From Paraspadella gotoi (taxonomy: Eukaryota > Chaetognatha): a DNA stretch of 64,000 nucleotides. How positions within the stretch are numbered: the stretch's first letter is position 1; every line of letters starts with the position of its first letter. A model generated the notes under the pieces. That model was not told the DNA's origin. It was given only the letters and a program-made list of their open reading frames with translations, and ran no database searches. The stretch spans positions 7,697,301 to 7,761,300 of the forward strand of contig CM119264.1 in the NCBI GenBank assembly GCA_051294375.1. Reading direction: 5' to 3'. Positions 13,150-32,930 of this stretch are shown in pieces. The position numbers and the translations under genes were made by a program.

Positions 13150-13450
13150 TGATGGCACAGCGACAGGATGGCAAGATGACATTATGGCTCGATGACACGA
13201 TGACATATTGGCGAAATGAAACAGTGAAACGCTGGGACGAGGATATGATAGCATTATGAATCGATGTCAATTTGTTTCAATGGAAAGATGGCACTATCGC
13301 ACGATGGCACGGTAGCATGTTGACGTGATTAATTGACTATATTATGGCGTGATGACACGATGGCACAATGATACAATGAAACCCGCATATGCCGATACCA
13401 CGGCTGCGATGTCACCATGATATGATGACACGATGGCACTATGGCATCGT
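13150..13450. repeat. Degenerate short tandem repeat (ATGACACGATGGC-like)
   Basis: Units such as GATGACACGATGACA, GATGGCAC, GATGGCACGGTAGCA and GATGACACGATGGCAC recur with drift across about 300 bp, as in an old minisatellite of roughly 8-10 bp. Confidence 0.7.
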
Positions 13451-14447
13451 CGCCCAAGATCAGGTTAAATTGGATTAGCCTCGAGTGTAAATCTGATGCC
13501 ATGGCTTTTCCGGTGCCACTCTCGCTCTCAGGTGGCGGCTGGTGGCGCTTCTCGTTAGGAAAGGCGTTTCCGACGAGATCGCATCATCTCTTTAGAACTC
13601 TAACGCTCAACTCGAAATTGGAGCCCAGGGATTTTTGGCGGGAACGTCAAACTGCCCTGGAATCACTCTCTCAAAGCACGAGGGCAATTCCGTGAAAAAC
13701 CTGAGCGTATTTAGGTGACGGTGAGAGAGGTCTATGGGATTACTGGGAGGTGCGTTGGGAGGTGCAAAAATGCAGGTGCAAATTAAAAACAACGAGGTTC
13801 AGCTGCTTTTTTTTTCGGCTCCAATGAATAATCTTTCCGACGGCGGAGAAACAATGAAGATCGAATGGAATTCATCCTTTCGACGAACTGATAAATATAT
13901 AGACTTTTGGCGCATCGATGACGCACGCAGTGACGACACGAAGAAGCACTTTTCGCTCGTCGTATGAAAACCGACTCCTACGCGTTTCTCGTATCGCGTT
14001 CGTCGTCGTCGTCGTCGCTCACCGACGTCATTTTTTTGGCCGAGGAACGAAAGGCTGATTGAGAGGCGTGGGTGCAGTCCTTTAGCCGAAGCAATTCGCC
14101 CGTTAGCGAGAGACGCAGCTGCCGACTTCAAAGGCGACTTACCCGAATTCTAGAGGCGCCGGCTGGGGCAAGGCAAGGCAATTCGCCCTTTAGTTTGAAT
14201 TATGGCGACTTTAAATAAGAGGCAAAGCTCGATCTTTGCAATTTGCAAATCATGTGCGTTGAGGCTCATTCATCGAATCAATCAATCCAAAAATATAAAT
14301 CCGAGCTTGCTATCTTATTTAACTAATTCCAGATCTTTTAAACATAAAAGTAAATATTACGTTATGGCAAAGGGGGACATGTGTGATTCCCTGCGTGTAA
14401 AAATGCAAAATTTACTGAATCAATTTTTTTTTAAACTTTTTTTTCAG

Positions 14448-14720
14448 CTTCTACTCATCTGAACTCGCGTGCACACGTCACCCGCCCCTCAGTCCATTGC
14501 GCCCTTCGAGGCGACGTCAACGTATCGACAGAAGGTAACGCCGCCGAAGGTCGCGCCACCTCGCCGGCGGCATTTACAACAACAACAAAAACGACAACGA
14601 CGAAAATTAATAACAGATGGGAAAAGCCAATTACCAAAACTTTAAAAATTGGCGCAAAATTTTCGATATGGGAATATTTATTCTTCGGGATCGTCGTTAT
14701 CGCCATCGCTCTACCTTCGG
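14448..14720 (+). CDS. Membrane-anchor exon (signal-anchor/TM), probable LRP4 N-terminal part
   Basis: Bounded by a strong acceptor (TTTTTTTTCAG|CT) and a canonical donor (TCGG|GTAAGG), phase 1 at both ends. Only one of the three frames is open across the exon. It encodes 90 residues: a neutral Ala/Gly/Thr-rich part, a Thr/Lys run, a basic stretch (KPITKTLKIGAK) and the hydrophobic segment IWEYLFFGIVVIAIALPS at about residues 180-198 of the joined protein. Positive charge before and none after predicts the N-terminus inside the cell. It splices in phase to 48393, where a Ser/Pro-rich stalk follows, or alternatively to 16965. Vertebrate LRP4 instead starts with a cleaved signal peptide, so this segment could be an uncleaved anchor or an unusually internal signal sequence. 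Confidence 0.6.
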
Positions 14721-14733
14721 GTAAGGAAAAGAT

Positions 14734-14734
<1 letters not shown>

Positions 14735-14821
<87 letters not shown>

Positions 14822-14831
14822 GAGAGAGAGA
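14735..14831. repeat. (GA)n microsatellite just after the anchor exon
   Basis: About 95 bp of GA starting 15 bp downstream of the donor at 14721. Confidence 0.98.
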
Positions 14832-16674
14832 TAAAAATGAGGGGGGCGCTACGAAGATTAAGCGGAAGGCCTTGAGACTCGGCGATAATCGCGATAATTT
14901 CACCGCGAGAAGCGATTTTACAGTTTTTCGTTCACCATTCACGTATCACACACTTTTCTCACGTTTTGCTATCTGTATAATCTATTTATCTTTTAAATTA
15001 ACTTATCCTACAGATAAACGGTTATCTTTTCTTTACGTAAGTAATTATGTTTATGTTATGTTTATGTTTAAGGTAATTTTCTCAATTCTTACAAGTAAAA
15101 ACACTTTTAAAATTATTGATTATTGATAATTCATTATTACTTGGTGTATTTTGGCAAACATTATTCGACACAAAAAACTTTTACAAGGACCCTTACACAC
15201 ACAACGACAAAGCCGGTAAAAAAAAACAAACAAACAAAGATGGAAACCAGATGGCGAAAAAAACTTTCACACGATTCGGATGCTAAACAAAAGGGAAATT
15301 TGCATGTTTTAAAAACGGCGCTAATGGCCGATAACTAATAGCCAAGTTTCCCCATTTCGTGAGCCTTTTTTTTTTTCCCTGGCGGCCTTTGTGGAAGAGA
15401 AAGGCCGTTCGAGTTATGGCCGTTTTTTTGTTCTTTACGTCTTCCACCGCGCGCGTTCATTTTAAACTCACGCCTCCAGTCGCCTCCTCTTGATCCAGAA
15501 AACAAAAAAAAAACAAACAAGTCCTTCCTTCCAGCGAAAAGTCGGTTAGAGTTATTTTTGGAAGACAAGTCGAGACCGAAGGCTGAAGTATCTCAGTGAT
15601 GGTTTCCTTCGCTGCTGGTCGCTGCTGGTCCCTGACTCAAGTGGTTCGTTTTGATGACGTGAGAGTCCTTGTTTTTTTGTTTTTTTTAAGTGTGTTTTGC
15701 TAACTTTTTTGGCGGTCGCCATGTTCCGCATCTAATGCTGTCTGATTCAATCTCAGTATTTAACTTGTGAACGGTCATGACGAAGAAGTTTTTGCGTAAC
15801 GCGGAAGTTGGCGTGAAAATCGCTTTGAAAAAAAAGCAAAACAATATCTAACCTTTAGCATACGAACGTTCCAATTTTGGTCATAAATTGTGGCCTCCAA
15901 CGGAATATTTTAGCCGATGGCTCCTTCGTCACCGACGTTCTCTTCCGCCGAAGATGGACGTGAGAGAACAAACAGCAACGCGGCGGCAAACTTTGACTCC
16001 GGGGGCGAAATTTCACCATCAGGCAGAATCGCGACCATCGATCACCTTGGTAAGGAGGCGTGAGGTCCTCGATCCCATGGGGTCTTTGTTTGTTTAGTTC
16101 CGTTTGGGGACATGACCGAGAATTGGGGGGAGGGAGATGATAAGAAAGGGAGACCGGAGAGACCGGGGAGACCGGAAACTTTTTGAAATGGGAAGGGCGC
16201 AACTGCATTGCTGCACATAATAATTTCTTTTGTTGCCTTAGAAACCGATACCAATGTTTTCCTTAAAAAAGATTCCCGTCGAAACCATTTTTTTTTTTGG
16301 TCGCCATAGGGACCATTGCCGGGTTTTTTTTCGTCCATGAAATCGTTGACGCCTTCGCAGTTGCTATTGCTAGACCCTCAACGTTTAAAAGAAAAATTCG
16401 GGAAGAAGTTGAGATTGATGTCCTTTGACGAAGACCGAAGATGCTCTTTTGATTTCAGTTCCCGAGACCGGATGATGTATTTTGACTTAAACAATCAATC
16501 GATCAATTTTTTTTTTAAATCAATAAAACTAATCTGCTAGTAGTTTTTTTTTAAATTAATGAGATAATAAATGATAGACAGGACATTCGAGATCTAGGCA
16601 AGAAAAATGTGTTGTAGAAAAAAAAAAGAAACAAAGTTGCCAAACGTTTTTCTGGCAGCGATTCCAAATTAGAT

Positions 16675-16725
<51 letters not shown>

Positions 16726-16872
16726 CTATCTAACTATCTATCTATCTATCTATCTATCTGTCTCTCTCTCACAATGTAGGCCAAAGCCCGTTTTCTTAAT
16801 ACAATTCAACAATTCAATTCTCTCTATCTCTCTCTATCTCTCTCTACATATATATAGATATGTATCTATCTA

Positions 16873-16923
<51 letters not shown>

Positions 16924-16964
16924 TCGATGCCAATGAAAATTGGAAAACCTTTTCTTCTTATTAG
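14832..16964. other. Intron stretch, no supported exon
   Basis: AT-rich, with overlapping short open frames on both strands around 15855-16338 that lack splice context. An RFX X-box-like motif, GTTGCCTTAGAAAC, lies at 16232-16245. CT and TATC repeats fill 16675-16920. Confidence 0.45.
16675..16920. repeat. CT and TATC microsatellite cluster
   Basis: CT at 16675-16722, TATC/TCTA at 16733-16760, CT-ATCT mixtures at 16820-16840 and 16866-16880, then pure CT to 16920. Confidence 0.95.
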
Positions 16965-17065
16965 CGGTGTGGGCGACCGCAGCAGTCCTCAGCGGCTACA
17001 GCAGCGACTACCGCAGCGGCAGCCTCGTCGTGGGCGGAGTATTGAATGAGGAAAGAATAAAATAA
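16965..17065 (+). CDS. Possible alternative 3'-terminal exon with stop
   Basis: The acceptor CTTTTCTTCTTATTAG|CG precedes an open stretch. Joined in phase 1 to the anchor exon, it encodes 33 residues beginning AVWATAAVLSGYSSDYRSG and then stops at TAA 17063-17065. The first residues extend the hydrophobic segment of 14448-14720. Two overlapping AATAAA hexamers cover the stop. The product would be a short membrane protein of roughly 230 residues without receptor modules. The exon is small and partly made of CAGCGG-like repeats, so it may be chance. Confidence 0.3.
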
Positions 17066-17066
17066 A
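17056..17066 (+). terminator. Overlapping polyadenylation hexamers
   Basis: AATAAA at 17056-17061 and again at 17061-17066, overlapping the TAA stop of the possible terminal exon. AATAAA is frequent in AT-rich DNA, so the signal is weak on its own. Confidence 0.25.
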
Positions 17067-20000
17067 TTTAATTAATCCGACTGACCTCATGAGGAATAAA
17101 TTCTAGAAAGACGTGATTTTTAAAAAAGAATTTTTAACAAAATTCAACGTTAGTGATACAAAGATCAAAAGATATTAATAAAATAAAAAGCGAATATTAA
17201 ATCTCGAAATGAAACTGGTGTAGCAAATTGTTTACACTGGTCTCTCTATCATCGCAGGAATCATGATATTTTGAAGATATAAAAGTTGATCTTTATAATT
17301 TGGAAGCTGTCACTCCCTTTGGGTCACTTGTAAAATGCTTCTTTGCTTTTAAATTTTGATTTTTCCATTTTTTTCCCTCCTTATCTTTTCATTTCGTGTC
17401 GAGGGGTTTTCATCCCAAATTCAATTTTATTTAGATTGAAGTAGGATTGTAAGAAATAATGCAACAAAAAGGATGGAACAATTTATGTTTTCATATTATT
17501 CAAATTTATAACGACAAATTTTAAATTTTTTTGTTGACTTCGTCTGGAAATTCGTAAAAACATTTTTAAAATGTCGAGCAAAGAGATAATAGAGTAAATT
17601 AAACGCAAAGTAAATTAAACGCAACTATTTAAATCTTTTTTATCGTTTTTATCTTTCTAAAAGTTTTTCTTTAAGTTTAAGGATTATGTAAAAGATTGAC
17701 AGAAGTATTTTATCGTTCCAAGATTTTCTTGGATATTATGATGATTTTTTTCTTCCATCGATTCCCGATATCACTTGAGAAGATTCTCGTCGTCGTCGTT
17801 GTCGTCGTTTTCGTCGTTGTCGTCCTTAGACTAGTATTACATACAGAAGAAAAATTTATCAAGTGAGTAAAAAAAAATATCGGACGAGAATGTTTTGACA
17901 GTCGAGCGAGGCTAAGTCGTTGGTCTTTTAATTTTTATATAAATTATAGTATATCTATACAACGATAATGGGCCTACCGTGACTAAAATTCCCAAACCAG
18001 CCTTTTCTTGATATTGGATTCTTCGAAAAGTCTTTTTCCGGATTTTATGAACGACGGTCTTCTCACCGCCTTCCTTTTTTCACAGCTGTCATTTTTTCAC
18101 TGGCGCCCTTTTCTCACTCCTGCTCTTTTCTCACTTTTGATTATCTCTAACGTCTTCTCTCTTCTCACTCTCGTCTTTTCTCACTTCTGCTCACTAATTT
18201 TTTTTCACTTTTTATCTTCGCCCAAGAAAAACTCCTGCCAGCCGTTTTTTTTACCACTCCTTTCCCAACACGCCATATTTCCTTTTTTCGCTGCAAAATC
18301 TCTCCCCAAGAAAATGTTGTTCCACCGAGATTTTTTTTTTTTTTGTAAGTCTCTCCGACACCCGTGTACGTCTATCCCTCGCTCAGCCTAAATCTGTTCG
18401 TCAGAGGAAATGAGCTTCAGAACAGACGAGTTTCTTTTCCGGTTTTGATATATCTACGTTTTTAAGTTGATTTATTATCATTTCTTATCATTCCTTTTGA
18501 GTTTTTTCATTAAGTAACAAATCCTTTTCTAACTTTTGCTACCATTTTGGTCCTGTTACTATTTTTTCTATTTTGTTTTTGAGAAGGAAAAATGCATTTT
18601 CTTCTTGTTCAAAGTCTTAGATTTAATGTTTCCTTTTTATTTTGTCCATTGGAAAATATAAGTTTCCGATATTTCCGTCCCAAAGCAGATGCGTCCAATT
18701 TTCCAGATCGTAACGAATCTATTAAACCCACAAGAATATTCGCCACTATGTTGCTAGCGACAAGCTACTATTCGGTATGGGAAGGAAAAGAGGAGGGAGA
18801 GAAAAACTCGAGGAAAAAGGAACGAATGAGAAAAAAAAAGAAAGGAACGCAGTAAAGGAGGAAAGAATTACACAAAGAGAAAAAGATAAAAAAATATAAA
18901 AGGTAGACTTAAGCCTTTTCAATATTCTTAGCTTCACCTTCTATTTCTAAAAGGAAGACTCTACTGAGGGATAAAGATAAGAAAAAATGGAGTGTCAAGG
19001 ACATCCCAAGGTCAAAAGCGCAGATCCCCGCTCACTTTGGCAAAGTACTTAGGATTACGTAAAATATCAAATGCACGGTAAAATAAAAATTTTCAGATAT
19101 CTCTGATAAAAATTTAAAATGTAAGTCGGTTGAAATGTTTTACAAAAAACAGGAGAGAGGAATTAACCAAAGTAAACAAAGTCGTCACCAAAAGAGAATT
19201 CAACTTGGAACCAAAACAAGAGTTAAACTTTGGTTGATTAGCGAATCGGCGCCGAGAAAAAAAGTGGAACAATTTGGGTCTAAAAGGACGTGGCTTCGAC
19301 GTTGTGTGGCGTGACCAAAATCTAGTCGGCGTAGCGCAATATCTTGTGACGGGGAAACTTTGAGCGAGGAAAACTTTGCCGAAATTATAAATGGGAGCCG
19401 AAGATACAAAAAAATTAAGTCGAGTTTTTATTAAACGAGTCAAGATTGGCTTGCTGTTCATTTGTCACGGCCTGACACGTTTCGTTCGAGTGTCACGCTA
19501 ATCAAGGCGCGAAACGTCGACCATGACGAGTTCCCCCGGGTGACGCTCAGTCACGCCGCTTCCTCGGGCGTCAATGGGTTCTCCGACGTCGTCGTCGTTG
19601 ACTTTTTAATTAAACCTTGTTGATACCAGTGCGATTGGTTCGGTTGCAATCGATTTCGTCACCAACTGATTTTGATTGCATCTGTTAATTTATACATTGA
19701 AGCCAATGGATATATCCACTGATGCTGTGGCACGTTTGATGCCACCCAAATATTTCCAGCAATGCCGCGGTTCCATCCCGATCGGACAAATGCCAATGGA
19801 GAATTTCGTCTTGAAGCCCATGACGAATCGACGAACGACGATGCTATTTTTGTTTGCGTCCAACTAGAACCGTGATGTTTTTCTCTTTTGAGTGGACTTG
19901 TTTGAGTCAATGAGGAATAAATGCTCCTTCCTTACGATGTAGTGCACACGACGATTAATAAATGAATAGGTACAAATTGTTAATTTTTTCCTTTTCTACT

Positions 20001-20387
20001 TTGAAATCTAAGATACTATGTTTAAATTAACATTTTTTCACTTCTTTATGAATTTCCTTCCTCATTAAATTATCGGTCCAAAATGATCAAATTAACATTT
20101 TTTGTAGTTTTGTGTATTAGATACTGTAATAGATACTAGATAGATAGATAGATAGATAGATAGATATGTGGATAAGGCGCTAAGTGGGCTGAAGATGACT
20201 ATCCGTAACTTCTATAACCCCCTTTAGTAGCTATGGAACGGGTCCTGGGCTTGGAACCAGGCTTGAGCTGGTCATGAGCTGATGGCTTTACTCAATTAGC
20301 CACTGGGTCAGGACTGAAGGTGTCATGCTTATAGGCGGGGTGAACCTAGGCAATGCCCGACTACAGATAGATAGATAGATAGATAGG

Positions 20388-20418
<31 letters not shown>

Positions 20419-20486
20419 ATAAAAAATATGGATAATAGATACTGTAATAGATACTGTAATCCTGTAATTTTATGTATTAGATAGGA
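17067..20486. other. Intron stretch, no supported exon
   Basis: AT-rich with TCG/GTC triplet runs at about 17788-17822, T-rich 'TTCTCACT' repeats at 18060-18200 and a CG-richer block at 19440-19600. Short open frames at 19659-19910 on both strands have no splice context. A SINE-like copy lies at the right end. Confidence 0.45.
20165..20365 (-). mobile_element. SINE-like element in a GATA microsatellite (family S, copy B)
   Basis: The reverse complement of 20169-20265 shares the tail of the element at 9765-9935. Reading on the - strand, an A-box-like TGGCTAATTGAG (within about 20285-20310) precedes GCTCATGACC, as in tRNA-derived SINE heads. GATA repeats lie on both sides (20139-20166 and 20365-20417), and the downstream one on the element's strand may be its tail. 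Confidence 0.5.
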
Positions 20487-27520
<7,034 letters not shown>

Positions 27521-30500
27521 CAACATAAATTTCACTCTCGCATCTCTTGTGCGGTTATTTTACAGCCCAACAGAAACCTGCATTGATTTGATGAAACTAC
27601 TCGCAAGAAACAATCCTCCAAAAAATTCGTTTCTCTCTCTCCTGCATTTTTAGCCACCCCTTCTCTACCTTTACTCGAAGCGCCTTAGCTTAAAACGGAC
27701 GTGCGAGATGATTTACAAATCGCTAGGCTATATAAGCAAATAATATTAATATTTATCTCCCTATTCAAAAAATTTAACAGCGCTTTCTCCTACTGGCAAC
27801 GCGTCCTTCGCTGATTGGTTTCGTTCTCTCGCACGCGCATACTCGCACCGCGCGGTTGTTACGTTGTCGTCGTCGTCCTGAAGACGACGCCAGCGCCGTT
27901 AGTGAACCGGAAGTAGGCTGCTGGCAGGATAGTTGGCGCGGCAAACGAGGCGAAGGCGCCCACGGAAAAAAGAGAGGCGGAGCCCCGGGGCGCGGAGCGG
28001 GCGGCGCGGAAACGGACACCGGCGTCAGCCGCAGCCGGAGATAAAATCCCGACGTTGTCGGCGCGTCGATACGTTTAAGACTGAGAGAGTAACGTCCCGC
28101 CGTCCGGGAAAAGTAATGGCGCGAAAGATTCCTGAGTCAGTTACGGGGGCGATAGATGTCGCAAAAGAAAATGCGTCACAAGATGCTGCATCCAGTTTGA
28201 AAAGACGTAATGTTTCGCCACGAAAAATGATCTAGGTGACATGAGTATAACTCTGTTGTAACTTGTTTTACGTGAGCGATAGGAGACGTATAGAACAAGA
28301 CGGTTCGCCTAAAGTGTCACCGGTTCAAGCGTTTGACTTTGGTTCACAGTTGAGCGATTCTTGGATGTCACAGGGTCTTTATATGCATGCCAGAGCGTAG
28401 CAGGTAAAAGGTAGCACTCTAACTCTATTAGCGCTTTGTAATGCACGAGTTGCGATAAGCGCTCTAACTCTTACCCCTCCGAAAAGTATTCAAAGGAGCT
28501 CGTTTTACAAAATCCAGCTGGTCTGGAAAAAAAAAAACAAAAAGTGCTTCGCTTATAATAATTATATGCGGAGCTGGAAGAGGATGATTAAGCCGCAGTT
28601 TCGAATCCCGTTTTGCGTCGTTGTGCTGCTGGCGGCGTTGTCTAAGACAGAAGTTAGAACAGTGAGCCCAGGGAACTTCAAGGCTTGGGAAAAGGTTTTT
28701 CTGTGCAGAGGAGGAACAAGTATTAAGTATATTTAAGTATAGTAAAGTCTCAATAGCGACAAGATAAAATATTAATGAATTCAAATCGATTGAGGAAATT
28801 GGACAGATACCGGTTGAAAAATAACCTGGCGTCGCGATACGGTAGTACGAAAATAAGTTATTTATATTTTTTCTATTTTATAATTGAAGTTCTCCCTTTT
28901 AAATTTTTTTCTCTCATGTTTCCCTCATTCACTTTTTGCATCGATTTTCCTTCGACTCACTTTATAATAATTGTTCAATATTGTTATAAATGCTTATACA
29001 TTCACCGTAAAACTTTCTCGTTTTGCGCTTTTGCGTGTTTTTTATTGGTGAATTTCTTTTTTTCCACCAATTTCTTCCTTTCCGTGCATGTTCCCTCTAA
29101 TAGTGAATAATCTTAGTGCTTTACTGCCGGCACTCTCTCTCTCTCTCGTCTCTGTCTACTCTCTTCTCTCTCTCTCTCGTCTCTCTCTCTCTCTCCTCTC
29201 CTCTCTCTCTCTCTCTCTTCCTCACCCTTTCTCGCCCCCGTTTTCGACTCTCCTTTCCTGAAATCCTCCACCTTAGCGATTCGCACCTGCGCGGTTTTTT
29301 CCCTTCGATACTTTAGACGTTTAAACTCTTGATCGAACTTTTGCGCGTTTCCCTCTATTTTTGGAGTCACGCTTCTTTAGTTTAATTTAGATTCTATACG
29401 ATATATATAAGATTTTTTGCAGACGTATGCTCTTCTCTCTCTCTCTCTCTCCCTCTCTCTCTCTCCCTTTAATTTTTCAACGTCGAATGTTTTTGTTTTT
29501 TTCCCTCCGAAATCCCAAGGTTATAACAAAAGAAACCTTCTTTCATTGGAAGCGTCCATTCATTGCAAAAAGACAACTTTCGATCTGTATTAAACTATTT
29601 TTACTCACCTAGTTGGTTAATACCGGAGCAATGTCTAAAAATGTTAGTAGTAATAGTAATTTAAAATTATTATAAAATATTTAAATGATATCCTTTTTAT
29701 TATAAATCATAATATCTTTAACAACAGGTCGCCGCATCGATGAACTTCCGGTTACTAATTGCCGACGTCGAGAATTCCTTAATTTGTTCTGTTTCTTTCG
29801 TCTATTCTCTTCTTCCTTTTTCTCTTTTCTTACTCTTTGTCTTTCTTTTCATTAATTCAGGCTTCCGCCTTCTCCTCTTTCTTCTTTTCTTTTTTTTTCG
29901 CGTTTCTTTTTTCCGCAGCGCAAAAAAAAAAAATGCCCTGATTTTTTCTCCCTCTTTCGACCCTAGAAACTTTTTTTTTTCAACATTCTGTGGAAAACTC
30001 TCCTTCTTCCATTATCCACAGACCCACTTTTCTACCGCCTACCGTATCTCCACGTAACCACTTCCCCACCCTAATCCCCCACCTCCTGCCACTCGATTTC
30101 CCAACCCCCCTTCCCTTCCCACTGCCCATGTCACCCAGTCCCCGCCCTCCTACCACTCCTCACGCTCCATTAGCGCGTGTTACTTTCTCCCCAACCTTTT
30201 TAACTCTCCCATTCTCCCAAACTGTCTCGCCCTCTCAAGCAAGTTTTCTCTTCTCCCGGTTCTCGAAACTCAAGGAACGTCAGCACCAACTTGTCGCGAG
30301 ACTTTGATGCCTTGATGTATTAGTGTTTTAGGAGAGAGAACTGCCGCCGGCGCCGACGTTCGTCGTCGTTGTCGCCGGAAGTAAGACGCGCTGGTGACGA
30401 GGAAAGCGGGATTTGGAAGGGGGAATCCGGTCCTGGCTCGTGATGTGACCAGGAAAGTTGTTGAATTGGTGAGAAGCCTGCTGTGATGAAAGGAAAGACG

Positions 30501-31834
30501 TATTGGAAGGGCAAAGTCCACTGAAGCTTGAGAAAGGCCAGGCAACGGGTCGCCTAGTGCACGCCGCAACTGGTTAAGGGCCAAGACCGGTGGGCCATGG
30601 TTCGCGCCTCCGTGAGCCGGGAGGGAAAGGGCACGAGCTACGGCGACAGCCCAAGAAAGATAAGGGATTCCCAGGAAGAGAAGGAAAATAAAGGAAAGGT
30701 GTAGGGAAAGGGAAAAAAATATTAAGGAAAAAGTCAATGAAGGGAAAGAAAAATCCGCATTTACAGTATTTTTGTAAACAATAAATATTTAGCAACTGTT
30801 TGCAATCCCTTAGTTGGACAGATTCTTTAAAAATTAAAGAGAAGGACTGAAGCAAAAAAGAGAATAAAAAAAAGGAAAAACTGAATTAATAATGTGAATA
30901 AAAACATTTAGATAAAATTGAATATGTAAATGGATGGAAGAGAGAAAATGAGAAAAGGGGAAAACAGTAGAAGAGTTTAATCAGGAGGAAAAAAAAATAA
31001 AAGGTAAACAAAGATGGCGACGTTGGCTAAAAACAAAGCGCAGAATAAAATGAAGATTTCAGACAAGTAATATGAACTGAAATAAATGAAGAAATGTTTA
31101 TTACTTTTTCCCATGGTTAGCAGGAGGACCTTCAGAATTTAAAATCTTGCACAATTCTTTGTAAAGAAATGGCAAAAACAAACATTTTTGATGATTTAAA
31201 TTGTTTTTCACAGCTGCTGCAGCTTTTATGAGAACAGTGTGGGCGTCAGTGCCAAAAGAAAAAAAAACATACAAGAAAAATTACAATGTAAACACTTTTT
31301 TTTATTTCCCATCTTTCCCAGTCTTTGGAGCAAAAAGAAAAACAAAAGGACACGTTTTAAAAAATGTTAATACATACAAAGTCTAAAGGAAAAAAAAGTT
31401 CAATCGTCTCGAGAAACTCTTGTGCGGCAAAATTTAATCGACGGCATGAGATATCTACCACCGATGCCGAAAGTGAAGGGGAGAAAAAAAAATAAAAAAA
31501 ATAAAATCGGATGCAGAATAAAAAAAGAAAAGAAGGGAAAAAAGGAAAGTTAAAAGAAGGAGTGAAAACAAAAAAATGTAAGCATAAAAAAGGAAAGAAA
31601 AGGTAGAAAAAGTGAGAGAGAAGGTCAGACATTTGAAAACAGCGTCATCCATCTTTTTTGAGACTTTCTCTCTTCTCTACTTTCTGACTGTTATCTTCGT
31701 AGTCGTCTCTGATCGTCGTCTGTCGTCGTCTTTGTGCGTCGACGTTGTCTTTATCATCATGTCTTCTTACGTCGCTGTAATTCCTTTCATCGTTCAACGA
31801 TTTTATTACATCTCTTTTTTCTTTCTTTCTCTCT

Positions 31835-31900
<66 letters not shown>

Positions 31901-32338
31901 CCTATTCACGAAACCCGAGTAATTTTTGTAAAGCAAAGCGAGCCATTGAATGAAACATATTTCACGGCCCACGGCCGCCATCTTGTCATCCTTTGGTGGG
32001 GGGCCGGTGTTTTCGCCATCTTCGCTTTATTGGTGCCTTTATTCAAACTCGCCGCGATACATTCAGGTCGTTTCACCGGCCGCCACGAATGCGAGAAGGT
32101 GGGGAAATGAAATTAAAACAAATCTAGGCTCATTATTATTATTATATTCTACTGTCTCCACTTTAGTACTGATTTTTTTTTTATCGAGGCGTATTCTTGA
32201 GGCTTAATGTTGCCGCCATTTTTAAAAGTGCAGCGCGGTCAGTATCTTAATCAAAGACTCAACCTCCTAGGATGTGGAAGATTATTATTTTGTTGATGTA
32301 ATGTTGTGAGAGAGAGAGAGAGATGACGAGAGAGAGAG

Positions 32339-32377
<39 letters not shown>

Positions 32378-32457
32378 AGAGAGAGAGAGATGAAAAAGGA
32401 GAGAGAGACGAGGAGGAGTAGATGAGATGAGAGATGTATGAGAGAGAGAGAGACTAC

Positions 32458-32490
<33 letters not shown>

Positions 32491-32828
32491 ACAAGGATAA
32501 TACCTAGTAGGCGATATATTTTTCTTCAATTTTTTTTATATCACGATGAAAAAATTTAAATCGAATTCTCTAGATCAAAGTCAATAAAAGAAAAATTCAA
32601 CCTCTTTTCTTTCTTAATCTTTTTTTTTTTTTTTGCAAAATCTTTTTCTTTTTTTTCCCATTCGTTCAAATTCCATTATCATTGGATTTCATTTTTTTTT
32701 ATTTTTGACAGAAACCGAATTTTTTTTGTTTTTCAACTAACGGATTTATTTTTTTTATTTTTTTCATATTCGGTATTAATCCGCCCTATTTCTCTCTCTC
32801 TCCTCCTGAACCCACCCTCTCCTTTCCA

Positions 32829-32864
<36 letters not shown>

Positions 32865-32871
32865 TCTCTCG

Positions 32872-32930
<59 letters not shown>

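Noticed and set aside
13441-13695. Frame starting MASSPKIRLNWISLE
   Set aside because: The ATG belongs to the adjacent ATGGCAC-type repeat, and no donor or domain follows.
19659-19910. Overlapping frames of 63 and 83 codons on opposite strands
   Set aside because: Short, no start or splice context, and no similarity recognised.
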